Shown here: one piece after another, positions 1 to 10,708 of the stretch
Position numbering within the stretch: the stretch's first letter is position 1
Layout of the letters: each line of letters opens with the position of its first letter
NCBI GenBank assembly: GCA_030220185.1
Contig: JASPKZ010000426.1
Span: forward strand, 62,001-126,000
Reading direction: 5' to 3'
Origin: Diploptera punctata
Taxonomy: Eukaryota > Arthropoda > Insecta > Blattodea > Blaberidae
Length of the DNA: 64,000 nt
Program-made: the position numbers and the translations under genes
Notes under the pieces: model-generated
The model's database searches: none
Told to the model about the DNA's origin: nothing
The model's input: only the letters and a program-made list of their open reading frames with translations

Positions 1-286
1 CACGTTTTCCACTACAAAGGACGATTTTTAATGGTGTAGGACTCGAATATCACAACTCTCTTATAGCCTATGTTCATCCCGGGATTCTCCTGAACATTTT
101 GCAAAAAACCTATCACAATTGGATCAACAGTATGGCCTCGTATAAAGTACGAACAAAGAAACAAACAATTTTTATATATAAGAAGATAAATGACATATTT
201 GCTTTGTTGGTGAAATCTAGCGGCGCGGTTACGTTATTATAATTATTACTTTGAAAGCAAAGACAAAAAAATCTTAGCGGTATTGT
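1..286. other. no recognisable feature
   Basis: AT-rich sequence with no convincing coding frame or motif. The long leucine, isoleucine or tyrosine frames here are translations of the adjacent microsatellite. Confidence 0.6.
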
Positions 287-295
287 GATGTAATA

Positions 296-378
<83 letters not shown>

Positions 379-388
379 GTAATAATAA
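287..388. repeat. (AAT)n microsatellite
   Basis: About 100 bp of AAT repeats, slightly degenerate at the right end. The flank to the right reads roughly 'tctttattttgac', which resembles the reverse complement of the CR1-like LINE 3' end seen at 20882 and 16500. It may be the tail of an extremely 5'-truncated minus-strand LINE, but the match is too short to be sure. Confidence 0.9.
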
Positions 389-572
389 CAATAACGATAG
401 TCTTTATTTTGACAAAATGATATATCAAAATAATACATCTGCAAAAAATAATACATCTGTTGGTAAAAAAGATGCCAGGTCAGGTAATAATAATTATTAT
501 TTTGAAAACATGAAAGAATAGTAACATTGTTGGTGAACGATGAGCGGAGTGCTCACTCCTGTGACATGATTA

Positions 573-882
573 TCATAAGTAATGTCACGAGTGATTTCCA
601 AATCATCGATAAATTGAAGTAACTTCGTGACTACATCTGCAGGATTTGGAAATCAAGAGTGACATTTGTTAGGACTATTTAACAAATAAAATTAAGCTGT
701 TTACTCAAAAATCATTATTTGAATATAGTTACCGGTATTTTAATTTTTTTATATATTTGATGTAAATGTTTGAAAACAAATCATAAATATATGGTTATGT
801 TTCATGGTTTATTCACTGCAACTTGATCATATTATTTATTGCCAAATAGAATCGGAACATTCTAAGAATGCACTCTAGTGGA
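573..882 (+). repeat. dispersed repeat family X, copy 1 (left part)
   Basis: This stretch aligns by eye with 56315-56590 in the same orientation and with the reverse complement of 29060-29445. Shared landmarks are 'gtgatttccaaat..tcgataaatt', 'aggactatttaac', 'aattaagctgtttactc', 'gtttgaaaacaaat' and 'ctagtggaga'. A TTTGGAAAT / ATTTCCAAA inverted repeat lies near its left end. Copies 1 and 2 share about 50 bp ('atcatattatttattgcc') missing from copy 3. No coding frame is seen. The copy is cut off at 883 by the palindromic element. Confidence 0.75.
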
Positions 883-1218
883 GATTTTTTATGTTCTAAT
901 AGTTAAGATTGCTACATAGTATTGCAATAAAATTAATTCAATAAGTCTTTATATCCAATCAACTGATTTTTTAATAATATAACTTACAAAATCGTTTCTC
1001 AATCATTTTTGCGTGGGATCTAGCAATATTATATTTAAAATTTACGTCTTACTTTTAAATTAAAGAAATAAATAATGTAAATAGAACACTATTTCTTTTT
1101 AATTTAAAAGTAAAATGTGTAATATTAATGTTATAATGCTAGATTGCACACAAAAATTATTAAGAAACTTATTGTAAGTTATATTATAAAAAATCAGTTG
1201 ATTTGAAATAAAGAGCTT
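883..1218. repeat. palindromic (foldback/MITE-like) element, left 85%
   Basis: The left arm (883-1072) is a near match to the reverse complement of 1088-1218 followed by 7467-7525. Shared blocks include 'atcaactgatttttta', 'atataacttaca' and 'gttaagattgc'. The two arms (~190 bp each) surround a ~15-nt loop. The right arm is interrupted by the BEL/Pao insertion at 1219. With no transposase and near-complete symmetry, it resembles a non-autonomous foldback DNA element; the superfamily cannot be assigned. Confidence 0.8.
1214..1218. repeat. BEL/Pao target-site duplication, left copy
   Basis: AGCTT immediately precedes the LTR terminus TGTAGCAGGG. The identical AGCTT lies at 7462-7466 immediately after the other terminus GCGTCAACA. 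A 5-bp duplication is normal for BEL/Pao elements. Confidence 0.85.
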
Positions 1219-1590
1219 TGTAGCAGGGTTAATATATACTTACTACACATACAGGTTAATTGTTCACGGAACTTTATTTCTAAACCTGTAAGTTGTTATA
1301 AAGTTCTTCCCTCTGAAGTGGACTGTATATTTAGGAGTTTATTTACTGTGACACAAAGGATTAGACATATGAAAATAAGATTATATTTCAACAAGATAAG
1401 TAATCATATACATTACGGTCACCACGTGCTCACGTCGTGTTCAGTTCTCTCATTAAATTACTTACACCGAATCATTCACACTTATAATTCACTTACTAAC
1501 ACTTATAATGTAAGGCTATTGATCTCTTAGCCTTAATTATCCCTGACAGTTATTTCGAAGCTCTTGTGGATGCTAAAACACTATTTTGCC
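1219..1590 (-). repeat. 3' LTR of the BEL/Pao element (truncated)
   Basis: Matches 6934-7307 almost base for base. It lacks the counterpart of 7308-7461 and joins integrase-coding sequence directly at about 1590, marking a deletion junction. Confidence 0.9.
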
Positions 1591-2625
1591 TGGAGAAATA
1601 GTACTAGTTAATAGTCTACCTACCAGGAAGTGACTTGGAGTTAGGTACATTTCTTCATGGGATTCACTGGGCGTGCAGATAGGTCTAGAATTTAGTACAG
1701 ACTCGATCTGACACAACAAAGTACACAATTCTTCAAAACTAAGAATAGTTTTACCTATAGTCTTTTTCATAAGGGATTTAACCGATTTTATTCCAGCCTC
1801 CCAAAGTCCACCAAAATGGGGACTAGAAGGAGGAATAAATCTCCATTCAATGTTCATATTTGCTATGTTCTCGGTAATAACATTCGCATGTTTCTTTACA
1901 AAATTTAATAACTCGTTATTGGCCCCAACAAATTTGAACCATTATCACTCAATATGAGACAAGGGCGTCCTCTGCGGGCAACAAATCTATAGAGGGCAGC
2001 AATAAAGTCCTTAGTAGTAAGGCTCCTGACAACATCTAAATGGATAGCCTTAGTTACTAAACATACAAAAAGTGCTATGTAAGCCTTGAATTTCACCTTA
2101 GATAGATCTTGGGTTGTCTCCCTTTATTACAATTGGACCTCCGTAGTCCAAACCTACCTTAAAAAAGGGAAGACTTTGCTCTACTCTATACTCAGGAAGT
2201 TGTCCCATCATCTGACTAGTTCGGGGTGGTTTAACTCTGAAACATTTGTAGCAGGACCTAATTACCCCACGAATAGTATTTCTACCACGAGGTATCCAAT
2301 AACTGGTGCGCAGTGAACACAGAACTGCTTGAGCACCGGAGTGAAGTAACATCTCATGTTCATGCTTCACTAACAGTTTAGTCACAACATTTTTAGCTGG
2401 TAATATGATTGGGTGCTTCTCATCAAATGTCAATTGAGAATTCTCAAGACGGCCACCAACTCTGAGAAGTCCATTTTTATCCAGGAATGGGTTATGTGAT
2501 CTCAAGTCACTTGAAGAATCTACTTGTTTCTTGGAAGTTAACTCGTGGATTTCCCTCTTGTATTCAATGGCTTGAATGCGATTCACCACCATTAGTTCCG
2601 TTTGTTTGAACTCGATTGAAGACAA
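1573..2625 (-). pseudogene. BEL/Pao integrase, frameshifted and 3'-truncated
   Basis: Three frames on the minus strand (2625-2098, 2096-1905, 1857-1573) together cover an integrase. The first holds the zinc-binding H-H-C-C region (LVKHEHEMLLH then CYKC) and the first catalytic Asp in GLDYGGP. The second holds the second Asp in SDNGSN. The third carries the Glu in FGGLWEAGIKSVK and ends after FLVGRLL, short of the usual Pao C-terminus. The last codons run into LTR sequence. In the family the enzyme inserts the cDNA into the genome; this copy is dead because of the frame breaks and the missing end. Confidence 0.9.
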
Positions 2626-2682
2626 GGAACCGGAATATAATTTCTCTCTATTACGAGTATTATGGATAAATCTCAGTACATA

Positions 2683-4319
2683 TCAATATACTCGTTTCAG
2701 TTTGAGAAATGAAGAATACTTCTCAAATTCAGGCACTTGTACCTTAGACATCAGTACCCGAATTTGTGTCTTCAATTCTGAGTCCACTCTAGTTGGCGAT
2801 TCACTGTCAACGAAATCAGTATAAGTCGGAGCGACTTCATGGAGCCATTCAGGTCCCTTCCACCAAACATTGAAAGATGACAATTCTGAAGGACGGACAC
2901 CTCTTGATAAGTGATCAGCGGGATTACACAGAGTATATACGTGTCTCCAATCTAAGCTTCTAGTTAGAGACTGTATTTCGGAAACTCTGTTTGCAACGAA
3001 GGTTTTCCAAGTAGATGGGTTTTTTGTAACCAACACAGGACTATTGTACTGTCAGTCCAATAATACGTAGCAAATGGTACAGAAAGTTTTAAAGACTCAA
3101 TGACCTTGGACATCAAATTAGCAAGTAACAACGCGGCGCAGAGTTCCAAACGAGCAATAGTCTGTTGCTTCAATGGTGCAACTCTGGACTTAGAACACAA
3201 CAAATGCACTGATACTTGATTGTTTTGAGATACATTACGAATATAAATACAGGCGCCGTATGCAGATTCTGAAGCATCACAGAAGCCATGTATTTCCACA
3301 CATTTTGCATTAACATAGGGCATTACATTTCTAGGAACACGAATCTTATTTAACACACACAAATCATTACAGATTTCCAACCAATGTTGTACTATAGAAG
3401 AAGATTGTTCCAATAGCTCATCCCATTCTACCTTTAACTGCCAAAGAGCTTGGAAGATGAGTTTACACTTCACTACCACACACCCCAAGAGACCAAGCGG
3501 ATCAAATATTGAAGCTACAGTGGAAAGAATGTTTCTCTTGGTGATCCTTCCTTGATCTGGATTGATCTTGATCTGAATTTGGAATTCATCAGAAGAAGGA
3601 TGCCATATGATACCTAAAGTTTTGACTGCTTCCTTTTTAGTAAGATTACAAGGGGTTAGAGTTTCTCTGTCTTCTTCTGGAACATTAACAAGAGCGTTTG
3701 GACAATTTGACGTCCATTTTCTTAAATGAAATTGGGCACTATCTAGCACAGAAGACACTTTACCTTGTAATTCTTGTGCACCTTCCACGGCATCTGAACC
3801 ACAAATGAAATCGTCCATATAAAAACAAGACTGTATGACATCAGAAGCGATAGGATGTGATTCCTTACATTGCTTAGATAATTCAAGCAAACATCTTGTT
3901 GCTAGAAACGACGCTGGAGCAGTGCCATAGGTCACTGTAGTAAGACGATACTCCCTTAAAGCCTCATCAGGTGACTCACGCCAGATGATGCGTTGCAAGT
4001 CCCTGTCGTCGGGGTGCACTAATATGCAACGATACATTTTTGCTATGTCGGCAGATAGCGCAACCTGATAAGTACGAAATCTCATTACAGTAGACAATAG
4101 TTCTGGTTGTATAGACGGTCCAACCATGAGCGTAGAATTCAAGGAAACTCCATTAGAAGATTCGCAACTTCCATCGAAAACTACTCGTAATTTGGTACTT
4201 GTACTAGACTCTTTAATTACGCAATGATGCGGTAAGTAGAAGGTACTCTTTTTTCCTTCTAAGGGTGGTGCAAGCTCCATGTGTCCTAGATCGCTGTACT
4301 CTCTCAATAAATCCGACAT
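2683..4319 (-). pseudogene. BEL/Pao reverse transcriptase and RNase H
   Basis: The frame 4319-2964 (451 aa) carries a Pao-type RT. Near residue 45 is RVVFDGS, then QVALSADIAKMY with the first catalytic Asp, then the active site FYMDDF at about residue 168. The RNase H part follows with GFCDASESAYG, IARLELCAALL and WTDSTIVLCWL, carrying the expected acidic residues. A frameshift near 3030 moves the rest (WKTFVANRVSEIQ, NPADHLSRG, WWKGPEWL) into the frame 3036-2683. The first residues overlap the end of the upstream protease frame, another frameshift near 4310. The RT active site itself looks intact. Confidence 0.92.
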
Positions 4320-5307
4320 AGTGTTCTTTTAATTGAGAATGTTTATCAAGCTTACTCTCAATGTGCTTAAATCTCTTAATAGCAGTATGCTTAGATTCAG
4401 CGACCGAAGGAACATCAAGACGTAGAGGTAACTTCACAATAAAACGGCCAGATTCATCTCTTTGGACGTTTTCAACGAAATGTTGTTCACACGCTTTCTC
4501 TTCTGGACTAAGAACAGGGTTTTGCAGTTCTTCTAGCTGCCAGAACCTTTCCAGTTTTTTATCCAGAGAATCAAGTTTCACAAAGTTTACCGAACGAGGA
4601 TCTACTCTTTTCTTAATACAAATCTCAGGAAAGGCACCTGAAAATATGTAACCAAACTCTGTTTTGATCAACGTGGGGTATCCCTTCCTTCTCAAAGTCT
4701 CAGAACAAACAATATCATGGTACACGTCTGCGCCGAGAAGAAGTTCAATCGTGGCAGGTTTATTAAAGTTTGGATCACTCAACACAATGTTAGACGGAAT
4801 ATTCCAGTTTGAATGATCAATCTCAGTGGCAGGATATTGAGATGTGATATTATCTACAACAGCACAATTCAAGTTCAACCTATAGTTAGACACTCTGGAC
4901 AACAATTGCACCTTACAAGTAAGACTGACTGGAGAGACATCTGAGTCTCCAATACCTACAATAGGAAGTTTGCACGATTGGGTTGCAAAACCTAACTTGC
5001 TCAACAGATTTGTAGTCATAAAAGATAACTGGCTGGCAGAGTACAGTAACGCTCTAACCTTAACTAACCGCCCTAATTTATCGTTCACATTAACACAGGC
5101 AGTGCTAAGAAGTACGTTTGAGCCTAGCCCGGAGGTTATCTTCATAGCAGTGGGAGACACAATAGCTGGATGCTCAACATTAGGCTTTCTTTCAAAATGT
5201 ATTAGAGTATTGTGTTTTGCGTTGACATTTGGAACAAGGTTGCTCTTTACAAAATCTCGCTGTATGCCTTTTTGAAAAGCAATTATAACATAATCTAATC
5301 TGACCAA
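4213..5307 (-). pseudogene. BEL/Pao aspartic protease and linker to RT
   Basis: A 364-aa open stretch on the minus strand after the zinc-knuckle region. It contains the protease core as VRALLYSASQLSFM, where related elements have an Asp before Ser (LLDSASQ), so the catalytic Asp reads Tyr here. Then come the A17-type LLGADVYHDI and GYIFSG segments and an RT-leading region. The protease normally cuts the Gag-Pol polyprotein in the particle. It is separated from gag by a frameshift near 5225 and from RT by one near 4310. Confidence 0.87.
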
Positions 5308-6364
5308 CTAAATGTACTCTTTCATCTACTGTTAATTGGTTGAATTCCTCACAATCTGGTAAATTATGTTTATTGGATTTGCAATTATGGCAATATCTTG
5401 ATTTGTTGTCATTAGCAATATGGAAAGATTTGACTTTAGGCTTTACATCTGGTTTCTCATTTACTACAATGTTTTTACATTCACTGAGCTCCAAGGTTTG
5501 AGCCTTTCTCTCCAAAAATTCCATAAAATCGACTAAGCTAGGGATATCCGCAGCACCATGTTTAGCTTCCCACTCTGACCTATGAATACTTTTCATTTTA
5601 CTCGATATAATTTCCTGCAACACTAGATCTGATAACAGAACATCACTCTGAAGGTTCTCTATGGCATTAATATTGCACTTTACTTGGTTAAGTACCTTCC
5701 TATACTCTGCAGCAGTACCTGTACTACAAGAAGGTAAGCTAAGTAAGCACTTAACACGCTGAGACAATATCATGCGTCTGTTGTCGTACCTGAGCTGAAT
5801 TAACTTCCAGGCCGTACCAAAATTGCCTTCAGTTATCGCTAAATTACTGAGTAATTGCCTAGGTTCGCCTTCAAGTGACGATAATAAATAATGAAGCCTT
5901 TGAACATTATCTCAGTTAGTATTGTTAATTACAAGGGACTCAAAGGTATTCTTAAACGAGAGGTATTCAGTCAATTCTCCTTGGAAATGGGGAATCTGAA
6001 TAGCCGGTAACTTAAAACCACAACTCGATCTACTAGATGCACGTGAATCATCAAAACCATGACTATCTGTGGGTTTTTGAAGACTTTCTATTAAATCCTG
6101 AACCTTGCCACACAACTCACAATATTCATTTTCAAAATCCTCATGATCCCTTGCATGATCCTGACCTGGCATTGAATCCACTTCAAGCTCTAAGAAATTC
6201 TTAACTGCCTCAAACAGTTCACAAATATCTCCTAGTTTATTTTGTCTAGCTACTAATGTGTTTAGGGAAATGGTTTCACTATTAATATAATTTTCCAAAT
6301 TAGTAAAGCTTCTTTTAAGAATGCCTTGCTTTTGGATAGCCTTTGTCTCACTTTCAAATGACAT
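5192..6364 (-). pseudogene. BEL/Pao gag with two zinc knuckles, one in-frame stop
   Basis: Frames 6364-5912 and 5773-5192 are in the same phase, separated by 46 codons after a single TGA at 5914-5912. The N-terminal part (DUF1759-like) contains LPAIQIPHFQGEL followed by the capsid-like helical region. The C-terminal part has two CCHC knuckles, CHNCKSNKHNLPDC and CYNCFSKRHTARFC, which bind RNA in Gag proteins. The ATG at 6364 is the natural start, about 570 bp inside the LTR. A frameshift just after the knuckles (near 5225) separates it from the protease. Confidence 0.9.
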
Positions 6365-6933
6365 TTTGATCTATAACCAATTACCGAACAATATAACACC
6401 GCAAATATTTTATAAAATAATTAAAATATATATAAATCACACAAATAATATGGCAATTTGAAATATCATGTCAGCTCGACTCAATACTAATTCAGTCAAT
6501 TTGTTCTCAAATATCAAGTCTAGGTTTATGGAATGAGGTGGGATATCAACTCGAAGATAGGAGATACAAGCATGCAATAGTAACTTATCTTTAGGGCCTC
6601 TACTATGGTTTCCAATCGACCAGACATCTATGGTACTCTAGAATGTGCCACCACGCTACTAGAAGGTCACAGTACCGTTGATATCAAGGGATAGCTCACT
6701 CGTAGACAATTCACTATCAAAATGATATTTCCTTGCACTGGAACTAGACTTCTCGAAGCTCGAAGTTCTGCAAGGGGGTCGCGGTCCACTAGTTGATCAC
6801 GGCAACACCACGTGGTAACGCTTTCACTGTTCTTTGTGCAATATAGTTTCTCACGTAAGTAATACTTTTTGTGTCACAATATTACGACTTTTCACAAGGC
6901 GACTGTTATATCCGGCCCGGAGGATCAAAAATA
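6365..6933 (-). other. BEL/Pao 5' leader with probable primer-binding site
   Basis: Non-coding leader between the 5' LTR and gag. The stretch next to the LTR reads, on the minus strand, 'TGATCCTCCGGGCCGGAT', which looks like the complement of a tRNA 3' end with one change in the TGG start. From memory a tRNA-Tyr-like primer is possible; this was not verified. Confidence 0.5.
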
Positions 6934-7461
6934 TGTAGCAGGGTTAAAAATATACTTACTACACATACAGGTTAATTGTTCACGGAACTTTATTTCTAAA
7001 CCTGTAAGTTGTTATAAAGTTCTTCTCTCTGAAGTGGACTGTATATTTAGGAGTTTATTTATTGTGACACAAAGGATTAGACATATGAAAATAAGATTAT
7101 ATTTCAACAAGATAAGTAATCATATACATTACGGTCACCACGTGCTCACGTCGTGTTCAGTTTTCTCATTAAATTACTTACACCGAAGCATTCACACTTA
7201 TAATTCACTTACGAACATTTATAAATGTAAGGTTATTGATCTCTTAGCCTTAATTATCCCTGACAGTTATTTCGAAGCTCTTGTGGATGCTAAAACACTA
7301 TTTTGCCGAGGCGCACCACAAAACACGACTGCTCTCTATGAGCTACACACACAACAAGAATGATGCGTACACAACGCCGTTCATTCCATGAGAGGACTCA
7401 GGTTAGCCAACACTGACATATCTACCTAACCACTCAAGGCAGCTAACCTGAGGCGTCAACA
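6934..7461 (-). repeat. 5' LTR of the BEL/Pao element (complete)
   Basis: 528 bp with plus-strand ends TGTAGCAGGG and GCGTCAACA, i.e. TG...CA on the minus strand. It is followed by the AGCTT duplication. A block at about 7390-7455 contains the self-complementary words 'ggttagc' and 'gctaacc'. Confidence 0.88.
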
Positions 7462-7525
7462 AGCTTATTACATTAATTTTATCACTATAATACGTTGCAA
7501 TCTTAACTTTCAGAAAATAAAAATC
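7462..7525. repeat. palindromic element, right end displaced by the BEL insertion
   Basis: After the duplicated AGCTT, the sequence 'attacattaattttat...gcaatcttaac...aaaaatc' is the reverse complement of 883-945. It completes the palindrome whose other part is at 883-1218. Confidence 0.78.
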
Positions 7526-7683
7526 AGCTTCCTTAACCAACATTATAGGTTATTTATTATTTTTTAGTAAACAACTTAGTAAAATCATTATTTAAAAACA
7601 TAATTATTGAACACGCAACTATCAAATGTGTACTTTGAGGGAATCTGTTCATTATTTGCTATATTCAATGTATTTGTTGGAGA

Positions 7684-7750
7684 GTTAGTCACTGCAAAAT
7701 AATGCAATGACCTGTTCAAAATATTAAAAAGGAGGAGCTTTATTTATCAC
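7684..7750 (+). repeat. dispersed repeat family X, right-end segment
   Basis: Matches 56824-56890 ('cagtcactgcaaaat.atgc', 'atgacct', 'ttaaaaa.ggagg.gctt'). This is probably the right side of copy 1, whose left part (573-882) is separated from it by the palindromic and BEL insertions. The middle section could not be aligned convincingly. Confidence 0.6.
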
Positions 7751-8189
7751 AAAACCAGGAGCTAATAAAGAGAAATCGATAAAGAGCGAGGTGAAACACG
7801 ACTGTCATTAGTTGTAAAACAAAATTCATTGAAACGTGATTGGTCATTGACTCCCATTTGGAGCATGAGTTAAATAGTCTTCATAATTTTCTCCCGCACA
7901 AGAAACACTAAAACTATGACAGGAAGGTAGATAGGATCCCAAAGCCTATGGCCTAATATTAATCGACTGAGGCAGCATGGCATTTTAAAATTCAAAATGA
8001 GCGGCGCTCTCTTCCGTTGACCAACGGGAGGTTAAAATCAATACCCTCTCTTGAATGTTTGCCAATTATAGAATATATTTACATTATACTACATAAATGC
8101 AAGCGCATATTCACGCATATTAGATGTGGAATTCATGAACGGCCTTTTGGGAAGAAATGTTTCTTAAAAAAGTGCGAAAACCTGACAAG

Positions 8190-8305
8190 TCAGAGTCATG
8201 TTCTAGTTGTGGACCAATAAAAGTGACCTAGTGCGAAGACAAAGTATTGTGAGGGAAGATGTCAGCTATTGTGAAGAACTGAATTATAAAATAAACTGCG
8301 AAGAA
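8190..8305 (+). repeat. short repeat R, copy 1
   Basis: Matches the reverse complement of 27828-27925 with moderate divergence: 'tctagttgtgga' and 'gaagaactgaattataaa.taaactg'. One frame reads EELNYKINCEE, and the other copy can be read as EELNYKVNC, so a coding origin is possible. I recognise no family. Confidence 0.6.
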
Positions 8306-9929
8306 GAGACACTTGTAGCAGAAAATTACATGTGTGCTTATAGTGAAGTATTGAGAAGGGAATAAAAGTAATTTGGAAATTTTGCGTAAATATTTGTGAT
8401 GTTAAAATAACAAAACTCGGGCCTGTACCCAAGCGCAGCTACCCGCGCGATAATATCAATTAATGAAATTAATTTCACAGTAGCATTTGTCTTAATGTAA
8501 ATTTTATAAATGAACGAATCTTAAATCGGCGTTATTTAGCTCAAGTATATTAGGCCTATTATTAGTATGTTTATTTACTGAGTTTAACGTCGCCTATTTT
8601 TATTACGAGGGTAATAAAGATATCAGGAAGCGAATACACATAAAATGGAATTCACCATGTTATGCTTTTCATATCCGACGTTTCTTCAGTTAGATATATG
8701 TCCTGTGGTGCAGGATCGATAACTTTTTACTTTTACTTTTGTAGGAAACAGCATTCTCGAATTTTCGTCTTTGAAATTATTTAATCGACTTTCTCGGGAC
8801 TTAACCGAGATTAGGCCTATAGGTTCGCTAGAAGGAGACGATACAGAGAGACAATATATATATTTTTTATGGTATCATAATTTCAAAATGTGAGTAGAAA
8901 CGGAATGCAGAGCAACATATTATGGAGAGAGTCATGGTTTGCGTAACAACTGACAGATTTGTGAGTAATTTTGGGTAAGCCCTAGAAAGTTTCTAGCAGA
9001 ATACTGCCTTTCTACTAATTTATTCTTTTAATTTAGTTCAATGAATGATTCTTACTTTAGTTTTACTCTATACATAAATTACATGTAGGCTTATAAATTA
9101 AAAAAGAAAAAAAATCTCACCCTAACTTAACTTATGTTATTTTGTCAAAGAATTTAGTAAGAGGGTTAAGTTAGAAGTCACATAGAAGTTGAAAAGTTAA
9201 CAAACATGACTTACAACAAACTCATTTTGGTTCCTTTACTATAGTGTAGGCTTTTAGTTACCGTATGTTACATTTCAGTCAAGTTATGAGCTATCTTTAA
9301 AATTATGCTGGTCTTAAAACAAGGAAATACTCTGTAAGCAATCATTAACCTAACTAATAATGCAAGTTAGTGAAAAGAACATATCAGTTGGACGCTTTCT
9401 CGGATATTACCTAATCTAGCATTAGAGATGGGTAGATATGAAAGGGTTAAATATAATGTTTCCTGCGAATAGGCCTCTGTAGAGGATTCAGATCCAAGAA
9501 TCCACTAATTCCCAGTGAACGACACGGAAATATGGTTGAGTGGCCTAACTCTATTCTCTGGGAAATTTTGTCCTAAAAACGTATCCGATACCCGTTTTTA
9601 ACGAAGATTAATGGGTATCATGGTAGTCTGGACGTCAACGAGTACTACCTTCCGATGTTCGGGATCGAATACAAGCCATTCACTTCATTGTCTAATGGCT
9701 AACACCTTAGGTTGCTGACCCGTTTCACAACATTTGTTTTAATAAAAACCCTTCACAATGTTTAAAAAATGCGCATGTGATGAGATACTTAGAGGGTAGG
9801 TATTTTCATTTACACAGCTCTGGCCACTATCGTCACAATTATAATCCGGGCGTGAGGAGATCGACAGATTTAGTCAGAAGCATCTTATTTCAGACTTGAG
9901 GTTCTGTTACATGCCATAAGTATATGACA

Positions 9930-10070
9930 AGCAGTCCATGGTATTACGTCCCTTCCGAAGGAAGCCATACTCACTATTTTTAAGACCTTAAAAATCCATG
10001 GCCCCGTCTAGTTATGAAACCGTGAATCTTGGAAACAGAGGCTTGTATGGTAACCACTAGTACACTTATG
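9930..10070 (-). repeat. degenerate tRNA-derived SINE fragment
   Basis: On the minus strand this aligns with the better SINE at 14780-14988. The shared order is 'actagtggtta' (A-box region), a weak B-box region, then 'ccatggatttttaa'. Too decayed to give exact ends. Confidence 0.55.
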
Positions 10071-10632
10071 TGTGTTATGGCAAGTTGAAAAGCTTTAACG
10101 TCTACAGAAGACTTGACGTCTCAGCTACAGCAAGAGCATTGGAATCTATTATCGAATTTAGTTGTTTTTGATGTGGGCTTATTATATATAGTAATTGTTT
10201 GGAAACAATAAACTCAATATCACTACTGATAGTTGCATCACGGCCTAATGAATCATAGATTTTATGACCTGGAAACTGCGTAATGAAAATATTTGTGATT
10301 GATTGTGCAGCACCTCACGAGCTTTACTTGCGTTAAATCTGCACATAAAAATTTTACAGCCTTTAAAGGTTATCCTAGGGTTTTATTGGGATCTAAACTA
10401 TGAGTTACATATCAACTCACCAATTATATTGCATAATAACTTTTATCTTCCACTCTTTCACAATGACATTGACTTACTCATGAATACGTAGTTAAAATTG
10501 CAGATATCATTTGCTGGATTCAATCAGACAACTTAGCAAAATTTTGCGCCTTACAACATCACATCATTTCATGGAAACACTAAATTCCATTTTCTTTATA
10601 TTAATCAGAATTAATTGCATAACGTCAACATC
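10071..10632. other. no recognisable feature
   Basis: AT-rich; only short unsupported frames. Confidence 0.5.

Positions 10633-10707
<75 letters not shown>
10633..10707. repeat. (AAT)n microsatellite, 3' tail of LINE D
   Basis: About 75 bp of AAT repeats directly abutting the 3' end of the minus-strand LINE coding sequence. It is most simply read as that element's (ATT)n tail. Confidence 0.8.
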
Positions 10708-10708
10708 T

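Larger units (their letters stand above)
1219..7461 (-). mobile_element. BEL/Pao LTR retrotransposon, defective
   Basis: A minus-strand LTR element of about 6.2 kb bounded by TG...CA termini and a 5-bp AGCTT duplication. Reading 5' to 3' on the minus strand: complete 5' LTR (7461-6934), leader, gag with DUF1759-like N-terminus and two zinc knuckles, aspartic protease (DUF1758/A17 type), reverse transcriptase, RNase H, integrase, then a truncated 3' LTR (1590-1219). The RT-RH-IN order and the Pao-type protease identify the family. The coding region has at least one stop and several frameshifts. The integrase 3' end, the polypurine tract and the first ~154 bp of the 3' LTR are deleted, so the copy cannot be autonomous. 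The LTR copies differ at only about ten positions over ~370 bp, suggesting a fairly recent insertion. Confidence 0.93.
7526..9929. other. non-coding interval with small repeats
   Basis: No transposon or host gene recognised. It contains two short dispersed-repeat matches listed separately (7684-7750 and 8190-8305). A possible degenerate tRNA-like stretch lies near 9620-9700. Frames here are short and unsupported. Confidence 0.5.

Noticed and set aside
113..456. Long Leu/Ile/Tyr/Asn homopolymer frames at the first microsatellite (and similar ones at 10511-10896, 14296-14654, 14926-15201, 48504-48710)
   Set aside because: They are translations of (AAT)n in different frames, with no independent coding evidence.
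8017..8220. Frame with HERPFGKKCF and a following Leu/His pattern resembling a C2H2 zinc finger
   Set aside because: The cysteine/histidine spacing does not fit a finger, it begins at a non-ATG start and is isolated; the match is probably chance.
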